A stretch of DNA of 64,000 nt from Phytoactinopolyspora mesophila (GCF_010122465.1 NZ_WLZY01000001.1:186001-250000); one strand, 5' to 3'; shown: positions 27,923 through 37,338, counted from the stretch's first letter. Numbers and translations: made by a program. Notes: generated by a model not told the origin, from the sequence alone.

Positions 27923-28477
27923 TCAGAGGTCGATGAGGCTGGCCGGTGTGATGGTGATCGGAAAGGGCCGGTCCAGGCTGAGCGATTCAGCGCCCTGGGC
28001 TCGTCCAGCGTCGGTGTACGCGCCGTCGACCAGGTTGTACGTCTCGATGGACGGTTCCGCCGGGTCGACGACCCAGTACGAGGACACGCCCGCGTCGGCG
28101 TACTTGGAGAACTTCAGCACCCGGTCCTTGCGCCGCGTGCTTGGGGAGAGCACCTCGACAGCGAGGGCGAGTGGTCGGCTGATGTTCTTCTCTCCGATAT
28201 TCGATCGATCGACCACGAGCACGTCTGGCTGGAGCGAGGTGTGCCGATCGGGCTGCCAATCGAGCGGTGCGACTAGAGCCTTCAGATGCTTCGGGCACAC
28301 GGCCCGAAGTTGCGCGCAGAGTTCACTGACCACCTCTTGATGGACCGGGGCCGGTGCTGGGCTCACTATCAACATCCCGTCGACGAGCTCGTACTGCAGG
28401 CCGTCGTCGGGTAGGTGTTCGAGGTCGTCGACCGTCCAGTCGTCCGACACACGGGGCATCACCGCCATAGCTGTCAT
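27923..28477 (-). CDS. Uma2 family putative endonuclease (DUF820)
   Basis: The 184-residue protein matches the Uma2 family: [22 protein letters not shown] near 33, [13 protein letters not shown] near 88, [23 protein letters not shown] near 107 and [20 protein letters not shown] near 130. The fold is restriction-endonuclease-like, with acidic and lysine residues in [11 protein letters not shown]; true function is unknown for most members. ATG 28477 has GGGGAGG 4 nt upstream. It stands alone on the minus strand between rsmB and rpe. Confidence 0.85.
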   Translation of the reverse strand: MTAMAVMPRVSDDWTVDDLEHLPDDGLQYELVDGMLIVSPAPAPVHQEVVSELCAQLRAVCPKHLKALVAPLDWQPDRHTSLQPDVLVVDRSNIGEKNISRPLALAVEVLSPSTRRKDRVLKFSKYADAGVSSYWVVDPAEPSIETYNLVDGAYTDAGRAQGAESLSLDRPFPITITPASLIDL

Positions 28478-28625
28478 TGTGCCTCCCCAAGGGGTTGATC
28501 GCACAAGCATGACAGCGATCAAGGGTCCAGATCGGGTTGGCCACAGGCCGATCTCGATGAATACGGGGCGCGCTGACCGCGTCCCTGACCGTTGTGGAGA
28601 GAGTGAGCATCTACGCTGGGTGCTC

Positions 28626-29291
28626 GTGGGAATCCAGATCGCTCCGAGCATCTTGTCCGCTGACTTCGCCAACCTCGAAACCGAGATACAGCGCATTCAC
28701 ACCGCGGATCTTGTCCATGTCGATGTCATGGACAACCACTTCGTGCCGAACCTGACGCTCGGGCTTCCGGTGGTCGAGGCCATCCTGAAGCGCACCAGCC
28801 TGCCCGTGGACTGCCACCTGATGATCGAAGACCCAGACCGCTGGGCTCCGGCTTTCGCGGAGGTGGGCGCCCACAACGTGACGTTCCACGCGGAGGCGGC
28901 CGCCGCCCCGATCCGGTTGGCCCGCGAGATTCGCAAACAGGGGGCGCGGGCGGGGGTCGGGCTCAAGCCGGCGACGCCGGTGGAACCGTTCGAGGACCTG
29001 CTGGCCGAGATCGACATGCTGCTGGTCATGACCGTCGAACCAGGATTCGGTGGGCAGGCCTTCCTCGACATGTGCCTGCCGAAAATCCGTCGGGCTCGGG
29101 ACATGGTCAGCCGGTCGGGGCTGGACATCTGGATCCAGGTCGACGGCGGAGTATCCAAAGACACGATCGAACGCTGTGCCGACGCGGGCGCCGACGTGTT
29201 CGTTGCCGGCTCGGCCGTCTACGGCGCCGACGACGCCGCGGCGGCCGTTGACGAACTTCGGGAGCTGGCGACAGCCGCTGCTCATCAGTGA
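28626..29291 (+). CDS. rpe: Ribulose-phosphate 3-epimerase
   Basis: The 221-residue TIM-barrel enzyme interconverts ribulose 5-phosphate and xylulose 5-phosphate. Motifs are [15 protein letters not shown] (4-18), [15 protein letters not shown] near 35, [11 protein letters not shown] near 65, [12 protein letters not shown] near 138 and [12 protein letters not shown] near 172. GTG 28626 gives the standard length and N-terminus; GTG 28620 is possible. It precedes the riboflavin operon, which uses ribulose 5-phosphate through RibBA, a common actinobacterial order. Confidence 0.95.
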   Translation: MGIQIAPSILSADFANLETEIQRIHTADLVHVDVMDNHFVPNLTLGLPVVEAILKRTSLPVDCHLMIEDPDRWAPAFAEVGAHNVTFHAEAAAAPIRLAREIRKQGARAGVGLKPATPVEPFEDLLAEIDMLLVMTVEPGFGGQAFLDMCLPKIRRARDMVSRSGLDIWIQVDGGVSKDTIERCADAGADVFVAGSAVYGADDAAAAVDELRELATAAAHQ

Positions 29292-29361
29292 CGTGGGAAT
29301 CGTCACGGTCTACCGGGAACATCCTCGCGATATCGGCGGTTACACTGCCAACAGAGAACCA

Positions 29362-29497
29362 CGCGTGCTCCGGGGTCGGTGAAACTCCGAACCGGCGGTG
29401 ATAGTCCGCGACCCGGTCGCTGTCTCGACGAGGCGGCCGGTTGATCCGGTGAAATTCCGGAACCGACGGTTAAAGTCCGGATGGGAGGCAGTGCGCG
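29362..29497 (+). ncRNA. FMN riboswitch (RFN element)
   Basis: The conserved RFN blocks are present in order: GGTCGGTGAAACTCCGAACC, CGGCGGTGATAGTCCGCGA, ATCCGGTGAAATTCCGGAA and CCGACGGTTAAAGTCCGGAT, then GGGAGGCAG. The outer P1 helix pairs 29362-29369 with 29490-29497. FMN binding should repress the downstream ribD operon. The variable helix lies around 29415-29440. About 120 nt later AAGGAGGAGCTCC contains the self-complementary GGAGCTCC at the ribD ribosome binding site, so control of translation is possible. Confidence 0.95.
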
Positions 29498-29618
29498 AGG
29501 ACATCTCGGTGAAGCGGTATTCGCCAGGCGAGTCCGCGGAGTCGACCGATGTCCGGTTTGTCGCTTTGGCGACCCTCGCCCCGGAGCATGCTCGGCAGTC
29601 GAGCAAGGAGGAGCTCCG

Positions 29619-30749
29619 GTGGCTAACCACACCGAGAACGCGGCTATGCGCCGTGCTATCGAGCTGTCTTCACGCTCGCAGGACACCACGCCCCCCAACC
29701 CGGACGTGGGCTGCGTCATCCTGGACGCGGACGGCAATGTCGCCGGTGAGGGCTGGCATCAGCGCCCCGGTGGTCCGCACGCCGAAGTCGTTGCCCTGCG
29801 TGCCGCCGGGGATCGTGCCCGGGGCGGCACCGCCGTCGTCACGCTCGAACCATGTGCTCACTCGGGACGCACTGGGCCCTGTGCAACTGCCCTCGCCGAC
29901 GCCGGAATCGCCCGCGTGGTCTTCGCCGTCTCCGATCCCAATCCCGTCGCGGCCGGCGGAGCGTCAGCCCTGCGTGCACACGGCCTGGACGTCGAGTCCG
30001 GTGTGCTGGCCGACGAAGCGGCGGCGGTCAACACGCGCTGGCTCACGCCGTACCGCACCGGACGTCCGTTCGTCGTGTGGAAGTACGCCGCGACGCTGGA
30101 TGGGCGCAGCGCCGCCGCGGACGGCACCAGCCGCTGGATCACCGGTCCGCAAGCGCGCGCCGAGGTGCACCGGCTGCGGGCGGCCGTCGACACGATCGTG
30201 GCCGGAGTCGGGACCGTCGTCGCCGACGACCCCCAGCTCACCGCCCGCGACGGCGAGGCCCTGCTGCCCTACGACACACAGCCGTTGCGCGTGGTCGTCG
30301 ACTCGACGGGCCGGACGCCGGCATCGGCCCGGGTCAGGGATGCGAGCGCACCCACCTGGATAGCCACCGCCGACGAGGTCGGCGCCACGGTGGACGGCGG
30401 CGTCAACCTGTCGAAGCTCGTGACCGCGCTGTTCGATCGAGGACAGCGCTACCTGTTGCTGGAAGGGGGACCCACGTTGGCTGGTGCATTCTGGCGCGCA
30501 GGCTTGATCGACCGCGTGATCGGCTACGTGGCGCCGACGCTGCTCGGTGCCGGACCGAATGCGCTCGCCGAAGCGGGTGTCGACACCATCAACGCCGCGA
30601 TTCGCCTTGAGCTGACCGATGTGGCCACCGTGGGCCGCGACCTCCGGCTGGTCGCCGTCCCGCGCTCCGATACCACCGCCGTCGACGTCGACGGCAACGA
30701 ACCGCACACCGGTGCTGTGCTGCACGTCAGCACCAGCCAGGAGGGTTGA
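29619..30749 (+). CDS. ribD: Bifunctional riboflavin deaminase/reductase RibD
   Basis: The 376-residue protein has an N-terminal deaminase domain with the zinc motif PHAEVVALRAAG (His near 48) and EPCAHSGRTGPC near 75, then a C-terminal reductase domain (SRWITGPQARAEVHRLRA near 168 and LLLEGGPTLAGAF near 280). It performs the second and third steps of riboflavin synthesis. AAGGAGGAG precedes GTG 29619, which is preferred over upstream in-frame codons because those lie inside the riboswitch. The reading frame is intact. Confidence 0.96.
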   Translation: MANHTENAAMRRAIELSSRSQDTTPPNPDVGCVILDADGNVAGEGWHQRPGGPHAEVVALRAAGDRARGGTAVVTLEPCAHSGRTGPCATALADAGIARVVFAVSDPNPVAAGGASALRAHGLDVESGVLADEAAAVNTRWLTPYRTGRPFVVWKYAATLDGRSAAADGTSRWITGPQARAEVHRLRAAVDTIVAGVGTVVADDPQLTARDGEALLPYDTQPLRVVVDSTGRTPASARVRDASAPTWIATADEVGATVDGGVNLSKLVTALFDRGQRYLLLEGGPTLAGAFWRAGLIDRVIGYVAPTLLGAGPNALAEAGVDTINAAIRLELTDVATVGRDLRLVAVPRSDTTAVDVDGNEPHTGAVLHVSTSQEG

Positions 30750-30753
30750 ATAG

Positions 30754-31353
30754 ATGTTCACCGGAATCGTCGAGGAGCTCGGCACCGTCGTCAAGCTCGA
30801 ATCCACCGAAGAGTCGGCCCAGCTGACGTTGCGTGGCCCGCTCGTGACGTCCGACGCCGTCCATGGGGCGTCGATCGCCGTGAACGGCGTGTGTCTCACC
30901 GTCATCGATGTGGACGCGGGTTCGTTCACCGTCGACGTCATGCCCGAAACGCTGCACCGCTCGGCGCTGGGCCGGTTGCGGCCCGACGATCCGGTGAACC
31001 TCGAACGTGCCGTCAAGGCCAGCGACCGCCTGGGCGGGCACATCGTGCAGGGTCACGTCGACGCGGTCGGTGTGGTGCGGAGCAGAACACCGGGGGACCG
31101 GTGGGACGTCGTGCGCTTCGCCCTGCCGGAGGCCGTGAGCCGGTACGTCGTCGAGAAAGGTTCGATCGCCGTCGACGGCGTTTCACTGACGGTGTCCGGC
31201 GTCGGCTCCGACTGGTTCGAGGTCAGTCTGATCCCCACGACGCTGGAGCTGACCACCCTCGGCTCCCGGGAGCCGGGTCATGAGGTCAATCTCGAAGTCG
31301 ATGTCATCGCCAAGTACGTCGAACGTCTCGTTGAAGGGCAGCAGCATGGGTGA
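30754..31353 (+). CDS. ribE: Riboflavin synthase alpha subunit
   Basis: The 199-residue protein has the duplicated lumazine-binding domains of riboflavin synthase: [12 protein letters not shown] at the start, [24 protein letters not shown] in the first half, and [12 protein letters not shown] with [22 protein letters not shown] in the second. It converts two lumazines to riboflavin. It begins 4 nt after ribD and its end overlaps ribBA by 8 bases. The symbol follows actinobacterial use; E. coli calls this gene ribC. Confidence 0.96.
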   Translation: MFTGIVEELGTVVKLESTEESAQLTLRGPLVTSDAVHGASIAVNGVCLTVIDVDAGSFTVDVMPETLHRSALGRLRPDDPVNLERAVKASDRLGGHIVQGHVDAVGVVRSRTPGDRWDVVRFALPEAVSRYVVEKGSIAVDGVSLTVSGVGSDWFEVSLIPTTLELTTLGSREPGHEVNLEVDVIAKYVERLVEGQQHG

Positions 31354-32647
31354 AGCGATCCAGCTCGACTCGGTCGAGCGTGCGATCAAGGAGATCGCCG
31401 CGGGGCGGGCCGTCGTCGTCGTGGACGATGAAGACCGGGAGAACGAGGGCGACCTCATCTTCGCGGCTGCCCGGGCCACCCCGGAACTGATGGGTTTCAC
31501 GATCCGGTACTCGTCGGGTGTGATCTGTGTGCCGATGATCGGCTCGGAACTCGACCGCCTCAAACTGCCGCCGATGACGGCCGTGAACGAGGACCGCAAG
31601 GGGACCGCATACGCGGTCTCGGTGGATGCCCGGCACGGCGTCAGCACCGGTATCTCCGCATCGGACCGAGCGCACACCGCGAAGGTGCTGGCCGATTCGG
31701 CCACGGAAGCGTACGAGCTCACCCGGCCCGGCCACGTGTTCCCGTTGCGGGCCAAGGAGGGCGGGGTGCTGCGCCGCGCCGGGCACACCGAGGCCGGCGT
31801 GGATCTGGCCCGGCTCGCCGGGTTCTCCCCGGCGGCGGTGCTCTGCGAGGTGGTGCACGACGACGGCTCGATGATGCGGGCCCCGGCGCTGCGCGAGTTC
31901 GCCGACGAGCACGGCCTCGCGATGATCTCCATCGCCGACCTGATCCGGTACCGGCAGCGCACCGAGCGCCAGGTCGAACGGATCGCCACCACGCGGCTGC
32001 CCACGATGCACGGAGACTTCCGCGCCTACGGCTATCGCGACCTGGTGGGCGGCGGTGAGCATCTGGCGCTGGTCAAGGGGGAGCTCTCCGGCGACGACCC
32101 GGTGCTCGCCCGGATCCATTCCGAGTGCCTGACCGGTGATGCGTTCGGCTCGCTGCGCTGTGATTGCGGCCCGCAGCTGCAAGCGGCTCTTGCCGCGGTG
32201 GCGAAGGCTGGCCGCGGCGTCGTCGTCTATCTGCGCGGCCACGAGGGACGGGGGATCGGCCTGGCGCACAAGCTGCAGGCCTACGAGCTGCAGGACAACG
32301 GCCATGACACGGTCGATGCCAACATCGAGCTCGGTCTGCCGGCCGATGCCCGCGACTACGGCGTCGGTGCACAGATCCTGGCCGATCTCGGCGTCCGGTC
32401 TCTGGCCTTGATGACGAACAATCCGGCCAAGCTGACCGGGATCGAGGGCTACGGGCTGGACGTCGCCGAGCGCGTCGGGCTGCCGGTCACCCCACAGCCG
32501 GAGAACCTCCGCTACCTGCGCACCAAGCGGGACCGGCTCGGGCATGACCTGCCGGGGTTGGATGGCCAGCCGGCGGCCGACATCGAACAGGGCGGCTCGG
32601 ACGTCGAGCTGTCCGCGACGGATGAATTGGAAGGAAACCTGACGTGA
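31346..32647 (+). CDS. ribBA: RibBA: DHBP synthase / GTP cyclohydrolase II
   Basis: The 433-residue fusion has an N-terminal 3,4-dihydroxy-2-butanone 4-phosphate synthase domain ([18 protein letters not shown] near 24, [16 protein letters not shown] near 145) and a C-terminal GTP cyclohydrolase II domain with the zinc cysteines in [20 protein letters not shown] near 255 and [12 protein letters not shown] near 295. It makes both riboflavin precursors. ATG 31346 overlaps the ribE end. The C-terminal 25 residues after the second domain are acidic. Confidence 0.96.
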   Translation: MGEAIQLDSVERAIKEIAAGRAVVVVDDEDRENEGDLIFAAARATPELMGFTIRYSSGVICVPMIGSELDRLKLPPMTAVNEDRKGTAYAVSVDARHGVSTGISASDRAHTAKVLADSATEAYELTRPGHVFPLRAKEGGVLRRAGHTEAGVDLARLAGFSPAAVLCEVVHDDGSMMRAPALREFADEHGLAMISIADLIRYRQRTERQVERIATTRLPTMHGDFRAYGYRDLVGGGEHLALVKGELSGDDPVLARIHSECLTGDAFGSLRCDCGPQLQAALAAVAKAGRGVVVYLRGHEGRGIGLAHKLQAYELQDNGHDTVDANIELGLPADARDYGVGAQILADLGVRSLALMTNNPAKLTGIEGYGLDVAERVGLPVTPQPENLRYLRTKRDRLGHDLPGLDGQPAADIEQGGSDVELSATDELEGNLT

Positions 32648-33117
32648 GCGGAGAAGGCGCACCGGCACTGAGCCTGGACGGACGTGGACTGCGAGTGGCG
32701 GTTGTCGCGGCACAGTGGCATCAGAAGGTGATGGACGGACTGGTCGACGGCGCGCTGTCGGCTTTGAAGGAAGCCGGCGTGGCGGAGCCGTCGCTGGTCC
32801 GGGTCCCGGGGTCGTTCGAGTTGCCGGTGGCGGCGGCGCACTGCGCGCGTGCCGGATACGACGCCGTCGTCGCCCTGGGCGTGGTGATCCGTGGCGGCAC
32901 ACCGCACTTCGAGTACGTCTGCCAGGCGGCCACCGACGGGTTGACGCGGGTTTCCGTCGACACCGGTGTTCCGGTGGGCTTCGGGGTGCTGACCTGTGAC
33001 ACCGAGGAACAGGCGTTGGACCGCTCGGGCCTGGAGGGTTCCAAGGAGGACAAGGGCCGCGAGGCCGCGCAGGCCGCCGTCGCCACCGCCCTCACCCTCC
33101 GCCCCCTCTCCCCATGA
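32644..33117 (+). CDS. ribH: 6,7-dimethyl-8-ribityllumazine synthase
   Basis: The 157-residue lumazine synthase shows [19 protein letters not shown] near 20, [11 protein letters not shown] near 55, [19 protein letters not shown] near 78 with the active-site His, and [15 protein letters not shown] near 115. It condenses the RibBA butanone phosphate with the RibD product. GTG overlaps the ribBA stop. Its last proline codon and stop are encoded by the palindrome at 33110-33168, which probably ends the rib transcript. Confidence 0.96.
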   Translation: MSGEGAPALSLDGRGLRVAVVAAQWHQKVMDGLVDGALSALKEAGVAEPSLVRVPGSFELPVAAAHCARAGYDAVVALGVVIRGGTPHFEYVCQAATDGLTRVSVDTGVPVGFGVLTCDTEEQALDRSGLEGSKEDKGREAAQAAVATALTLRPLSP

Positions 33118-33168
33118 TCATGAACACCTCTTGACCAATACGGTCAACTAGTGTTCATGATCATGGGG
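33110..33168. repeat. Palindromic element with TGATCA core, copy 4
   Basis: Arms of 27 nt (33110-33136 and 33142-33168) are perfect except for one central triplet; the loop is AATAC. The arms begin CCCCATGATCATGAACAC and end TTGACC / GGTCAA. It contains the ribH stop codon (33115-33117) and separates the rib operon from hisE, consistent with terminator function. It is the most regular copy of the family. Confidence 0.92.
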
Positions 33169-33192
33169 AAGGGTCGCGTAGGATAAGCGCAC

Positions 33193-33456
33193 GTGAAGAG
33201 CTTCGAAGGCCTGTGGGCCGAATTGTCCGCCAAGGTGGAGTCCGATGCGCCCGGTTCGGGCACGGTGCAGGCGGTGCATCAGGGCGTCCATCATGTGGGC
33301 AAGAAGGTCGTCGAGGAAGCCGCCGAAGCGTGGATGGCCGCCGAGCATGAGAGTGCCGAGCGTGCCGCCGAAGAGATCTCGCAGCTCCTGTACCACGTCC
33401 AGGTGCTGATGCTGGCTCGCGGCCTCACCCTCGACGACGTCTACGCGAAGCTCTAG
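33193..33456 (+). CDS. hisE: Phosphoribosyl-ATP pyrophosphatase
   Basis: The 87-residue enzyme performs the second step of histidine synthesis. [19 protein letters not shown] (about 36-54) and [20 protein letters not shown] (about 56-75) carry the MazG-like acidic metal-binding residues. TAGGAT (33179-33184) lies 8 nt before the GTG and no ribosome binding site is visible, so the mRNA may be leaderless and start after the palindrome. hisG follows by 57 nt. Confidence 0.95.
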   Translation: MKSFEGLWAELSAKVESDAPGSGTVQAVHQGVHHVGKKVVEEAAEAWMAAEHESAERAAEEISQLLYHVQVLMLARGLTLDDVYAKL

Positions 33457-33513
33457 CGCTCTGTGCTCTGACACGGACGCTGGTCAACCACGGACCCAGA
33501 GAGACAAACTCAC

Positions 33514-34368
33514 ATGAATACCCTGCGTATAGCTGTGCCCAACAAAGGATCGCTGGCCGAGCCAGCGGCCGAGATGCTCCGCGAGGCCGGATACCGGCAG
33601 CGCCAGGACGGCGGCCGGGAGCTGGTCCTGAGCGATCCGGAGAACAACGTCGAGTTCTTCTTCCTGCGCCCGCGCGACATCGCGGTATATGTCGGATCCG
33701 GGACCCTCGATGTGGGTATCACCGGGCGTGACCTGCTGCTCGACTCACACGCGCCGGCCCGCGAGTTGCTCCCGCTCGGCTTCGCCGGCTCGACGTTCCG
33801 GTTCGCCGCCAGGCCGGGAACGGCCGACCAGCTCGCCGATTTCAACGGCAAACGGGTGGCGACGTCGTATGCCGGTCTGCTCGACTCGTATCTCCGCGAT
33901 CGCGGTATCGACGCTGAGGTGATCAAGCTCGACGGTGCGGTGGAGACGGCGGTTCAACTCGGTGTCGCCGACATCATCGCCGACGTCGTCGAAACCGGAA
34001 CGACGTTGCGTCAGGCCGGCCTGGAGCTGGTCGGCGAGCCGATCCTGAAGTCCGAGGCGGTGCTGGTCACCCGTGCCGACGGTGACTCCGCGCCGGGCAC
34101 CGAGCAGTTGCTGCGCCGTCTCAAGGGTGTGCTGGTGGCGCGTCGCTACGTCATGATGGACTACGACATCCGGGCCGAGCGGGTCGAGGAAGCCAGCGAG
34201 CTGACGCCCGGCCTCGAGTCGCCGACGGTCTCACCACTGCACCGCGAAGGTTGGGTGGCGGTGCGCTCGATGGTACCGAGGGACCAAGCGCAGCGAGTGA
34301 TGGACGAGCTGTGGGAGATCGGTGCCCGGGCCATCCTGGTCACCGACATCCTCGCCTGCCGCATCTGA
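33514..34368 (+). CDS. hisG: ATP phosphoribosyltransferase, long form
   Basis: The 284-residue enzyme is the long HisG form with a C-terminal ACT-like histidine-binding domain. Catalytic-domain motifs are RIAVPNKGSLAEPA (4-17), VGITGRDLLLDS near 68 and DIIADVVETGTTLRQAGLE near 150, the phosphoribosyl-binding loop. The regulatory domain covers about 210-284 (TVSPLHREGWVAVRSMV). It catalyses the first, feedback-inhibited step of histidine synthesis and is paired with hisE. Confidence 0.96.
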   Translation: MNTLRIAVPNKGSLAEPAAEMLREAGYRQRQDGGRELVLSDPENNVEFFFLRPRDIAVYVGSGTLDVGITGRDLLLDSHAPARELLPLGFAGSTFRFAARPGTADQLADFNGKRVATSYAGLLDSYLRDRGIDAEVIKLDGAVETAVQLGVADIIADVVETGTTLRQAGLELVGEPILKSEAVLVTRADGDSAPGTEQLLRRLKGVLVARRYVMMDYDIRAERVEEASELTPGLESPTVSPLHREGWVAVRSMVPRDQAQRVMDELWEIGARAILVTDILACRI

Positions 34369-34383
34369 CCCGCCCGGTGGGTA

Positions 34384-35205
34384 TCACAGCGCAGTGACCG
34401 CGTCTCCGACGTTCAATGTGCCGGGGCCGTCGGGGATGAGGCTCACCGCGAACCAGACCTTGCCGTCCCACCGGCGGTAGCGAGCGAGTGTGCGTAGCGG
34501 CTCTTTGCCCTTGACGAGGGTGTCCGGGTCGATGGTGGTCAACACACACCGGTCGCACGGCTTGGCCACCCGGAATTCGACGTCGCCGATTCGGACGCGT
34601 GACCATTGGTCTTCGGCGAACGGCTCGTCGTTCTCGACGACGACGTTCGGCCGGAACCTGCGCATGTCCAGTGGTTCAGGCGGCTCTTCCCCGCGTTCGG
34701 CAGCTCCGGCGGCGATCCAGTCGTTGAGCTGGCGCAGCGACGCGGTGGTGGCGAGGAGCACGGGGTAGCCGTCGGCGAAGCTGACCCGGTCTTCGAGCTT
34801 CCCGAATTCGGGATCGACCGGCCGCCGGGTGGGATCGTCCAGCCATACCAGCCGGACGTCGTGGTCGATCAGCGTGCTGAACCAACGGTCGGCAGCTGGG
34901 CTCGGGTGCGTTGCCTTGAGTTCGCTGCGCCACACCTTGACCGGGATCAGTTCGGCGTCGCCGGTGGCATCGACGTCGAGCGGTTCGGCGTGTGGTCCGT
35001 GCAGTCGCACCTGTCCGGGTCCGCCCGGCTCGGCGGTCACGCTGAGCAGCGGCGGAAAGGCGCGCGCGGTGACCACGGCGCCGTCCTCGCCCACCAGCAT
35101 CCAACGCCGGTCATCGACCGGACCCCACGGCTCGACCGCCAAGGAGCTGGCCGGACGACCCTGGGTGGATTTGATCGGGTAGATGCTGAGATGTGTCACC
35201 TGCAT
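34384..35205 (-). CDS. MOSC domain protein
   Basis: The 273-residue protein has the N-terminal MOSC-N beta-barrel (THLSIYPIKSTQGRPASSL at 4-22, RRWMLVGEDGAVVTAR near 33) and a C-terminal MOSC domain with the conserved cysteine in VAKPCDRCVLTTIDPDTLVKG near 218. MOSC proteins bind a sulfide-ligated molybdenum centre; mARC-type members reduce N-hydroxylated compounds. No partner gene is adjacent. It converges with hisG, leaving 15 bp between stops. Confidence 0.9.
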   Translation of the reverse strand: MQVTHLSIYPIKSTQGRPASSLAVEPWGPVDDRRWMLVGEDGAVVTARAFPPLLSVTAEPGGPGQVRLHGPHAEPLDVDATGDAELIPVKVWRSELKATHPSPAADRWFSTLIDHDVRLVWLDDPTRRPVDPEFGKLEDRVSFADGYPVLLATTASLRQLNDWIAAGAAERGEEPPEPLDMRRFRPNVVVENDEPFAEDQWSRVRIGDVEFRVAKPCDRCVLTTIDPDTLVKGKEPLRTLARYRRWDGKVWFAVSLIPDGPGTLNVGDAVTAL

Positions 35206-35215
35206 ACGGACAGCA

Positions 35216-36532
35216 TTACATGAAGGTTTTTCCGTCTCCCCGGTATGTCGGCGCGGTGTCCATCAGCCGCTCGCCACGGACGAGATGGTAGCTGTCGAAC
35301 CGCTCGGCGAGCTCGCCTGCCTTCGCGTGCCGGAACCAGACGAGATCGCCGATGGCCAGGCTGGCCGCGGTGGCTCCCCGTAGCGGCGTCTGAGTCTGCC
35401 CGGCGCCCTCATGTCGTGCGAGTCGCAAGCCGTCGGGCAGCCAGGGGGTGGGCAGCTGGTGCTCGCCCGCTGTTCCGCTGGCGACGTATCCGCCACCGGC
35501 GACGGTGACCACCGAGGCACTGGGCCTGCGGACCACGGGCAATGCGAAGAACGCCGCCGGGCGGGGCATGAATCCGTCGGCTATGTCTGTTTGCATCGGC
35601 CCGAGAAGCGCCGACCCCGCGGAGAGTTCGGTGACACACGATTCATCGGCGGTTCTCGTGATGGACACGCTCCCGCCGGCGTTGACGAACTCGAGGTCGG
35701 CCACGTTGCGTACCGCCTCGACGGCTGCGGCGCGGCGGGCGGTCAGGCGCTGTTCGCCGCGCTTCTGGATCAGTCTGGCCAGCCTGCGGCGGATGCGGCC
35801 ACGCTTGGCGCGCCAGAGATCGTCGGCCGGCTGCGACTCGTAGGCCATCAAACCCACGAGCCGGAAGCCCGGTCGCGAAGCGACGGCCCTGGCCAGTCGC
35901 GCGACGTCGTCGGGTTTGCGGAGCGGAGAACGACGAGCCCCGAAGCGCAGACGCCCGCGCAACGCCTGCCACGAGCAGTCGAGATCGAGACAGACCCGGA
36001 GCTCGGCGCGGGCTTCAGGTGCCGCGACGGCATCGACCAGGTCCAGGTGCGCGACGTCGTCGACCATGATCGTCACCCTGGCAGCCAGATGTTCATCGCT
36101 GACCAGTCGCGAGATGGCCCGGCGGTCGGCACTCGGATAGGCGACCAGCGCGTCGTCGCAGATCCCGGTGCCGGCCAGCCAGATCGCCTCGGAGAGCGTG
36201 TAGGAAAGCACGCCCTGGTAGCCATCACGGCCGAGGATGTCGCGCAGCAACGCCCGGTTGCGGATCGCGGCGCTGACGACCCGTATCGGTTTGCCCTTGG
36301 CATGGCGAACCAGGTCCGCCGCGTTGGCGTCCCAGGCGTCCATGTCGATCGCCGCCAGCGGCACATCGCAGCCCGCAGTAGCCGAGTTCAGCTGATGGCG
36401 CAGGTCAGCGCGGGAACTGGTGATGGACGGCTGGAGCTCCTCCGGCGCGGAACCGGACTCAGGTGGCGCCGGGTCCCGCCGGGGTGCCGGCGGGGGAGGC
36501 GGTGTTGTCTCGTCTGCAAGCTTGATCTCCAC
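35216..36532 (-). CDS. Alanine-racemase-fold protein lacking the expected PLP lysine
   Basis: The 438-residue protein aligns in pattern with actinobacterial alanine-racemase-like amino acid deaminase/aldolase proteins: PLAAIDMDAWDANAADLV, then GKPIRVVSAAIRNRALLRDIL, GYQGVLSYTLSEAIWLAG and a C-terminal domain with NAGGSVSITRT. Relatives usually read SK[SA][VL]R at the second motif, where Lys binds PLP; here it reads SAAIR. The N-terminal 40 residues are Pro/Glu-rich and the GTG start is uncertain. Either another lysine is used or the protein is non-catalytic. It diverges from sixA across a large palindrome. Confidence 0.72.
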   Translation of the reverse strand: MEIKLADETTPPPPPAPRRDPAPPESGSAPEELQPSITSSRADLRHQLNSATAGCDVPLAAIDMDAWDANAADLVRHAKGKPIRVVSAAIRNRALLRDILGRDGYQGVLSYTLSEAIWLAGTGICDDALVAYPSADRRAISRLVSDEHLAARVTIMVDDVAHLDLVDAVAAPEARAELRVCLDLDCSWQALRGRLRFGARRSPLRKPDDVARLARAVASRPGFRLVGLMAYESQPADDLWRAKRGRIRRRLARLIQKRGEQRLTARRAAAVEAVRNVADLEFVNAGGSVSITRTADESCVTELSAGSALLGPMQTDIADGFMPRPAAFFALPVVRRPSASVVTVAGGGYVASGTAGEHQLPTPWLPDGLRLARHEGAGQTQTPLRGATAASLAIGDLVWFRHAKAGELAERFDSYHLVRGERLMDTAPTYRGDGKTFM

Positions 36533-36629
36533 CAGGAATGCTTATCAGACGAACGCTGTCCAGGTCACTACGAGATCACCGATTCGCGGGGCAATGTGCC
36601 GGATATGACGAATCCACCCGCCCACCCTC

Positions 36630-36718
36630 GGTGATCGTCAGTGGGTTGTGGTTGCTGGGTGGGCCATTTTCGCCCGGTTTGCGCCGCCGGGAGCAACCAC
36701 AACCCACTGACGATCACC
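36630..36718. repeat. Large perfect inverted repeat in a divergent intergenic region
   Basis: Two perfect 27-nt arms (36630-36656 and 36692-36718), starting GGTGATCGTCAGTGGGTTGT, enclose 35 nt. It lies between the divergent racemase-like gene and sixA, so it is not a simple end-of-gene terminator for either. A TAGCCT -10-like box for sixA lies just downstream (36747-36752). The arm sequence does not match the TGATCATGAACAC elements. Confidence 0.85.
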
Positions 36719-36760
36719 GGGAGGGGAGCTGCCGGGTTCGTACGGTTAGCCTTGATCTTT

Positions 36761-37270
36761 ATGTCGAGAACTCTCATGCTGTTGCGGCACGCGAAATCAG
36801 CCTGGCCCGACGACGTCCCGGATCACGAACGGCCGCTGACCGGCCGGGGCCGGCGCGACGCCGAGCAGGTCGGTCGCTGGCTGTACGAGAACTCGCTGTC
36901 GCCTGAGTTCGCGTTGGTCTCGAGCGCGCAACGCACCCGCGAGACCTACGAGCGGCTGGCGGCCCAGCTCGACGCACCGCCCAAGCTGAGCGTGACCGAC
37001 AGCGCCTACGCCGCCGGGGCGGGCGATCTGCTGGACTTGGTGCGCGGTGTCTCGTTCGACGTCAACCGGGCCATCCTGATCGCGCACAATCCGGGTGTGG
37101 GGACGTTGGCCAATCTGCTCGACGACGAATCCAGCGACGTGCCGGAGCGCACACACATGCGCCTGGAATACCGCACCGCCGCCTGCGCCGTGTTCGAGGT
37201 GGACGGGAGCTGGGCGGAGATCGATCCGGGCTCGGCGCGGCTCGTCGCCTTCAGCGTGCCGCGGGGCTGA
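36761..37270 (+). CDS. SixA-like histidine phosphatase
   Basis: The 169-residue protein is a short histidine phosphatase. The catalytic histidine is in LMLLRHAKSAWPD (residues 5-17), with the second histidine in AILIAHNPGVGTL near 110 and an arginine in SSAQRTRETYERL. SixA of E. coli acts on histidine phosphotransfer domains; substrates of actinobacterial members are unknown. No ribosome binding site precedes ATG 36761, but TAGCCT ends 8 nt upstream, suggesting a leaderless mRNA. Confidence 0.88.
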   Translation: MSRTLMLLRHAKSAWPDDVPDHERPLTGRGRRDAEQVGRWLYENSLSPEFALVSSAQRTRETYERLAAQLDAPPKLSVTDSAYAAGAGDLLDLVRGVSFDVNRAILIAHNPGVGTLANLLDDESSDVPERTHMRLEYRTAACAVFEVDGSWAEIDPGSARLVAFSVPRG

Positions 37271-37288
37271 TCGTCGTCGTGATTCCGG

Positions 37289-37338
37289 TGATCATTGGCG
37301 GTTGACCACCGGATTCGGTGGTCAACCGCCAATGATCA
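37289..37338. repeat. Palindromic element with TGATCA ends, copy 5
   Basis: Perfect 23-nt arms (37289-37311 and 37316-37338) enclose GATT. The arms begin TGATCATTGGCGG and contain TTGACC / GGTCAA, as in the other copies. It lies between convergent sixA and serB and contains the serB stop codon (minus strand, 37336-37338). The geometry is that of a bidirectional terminator, without a U-tract. Confidence 0.9.
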
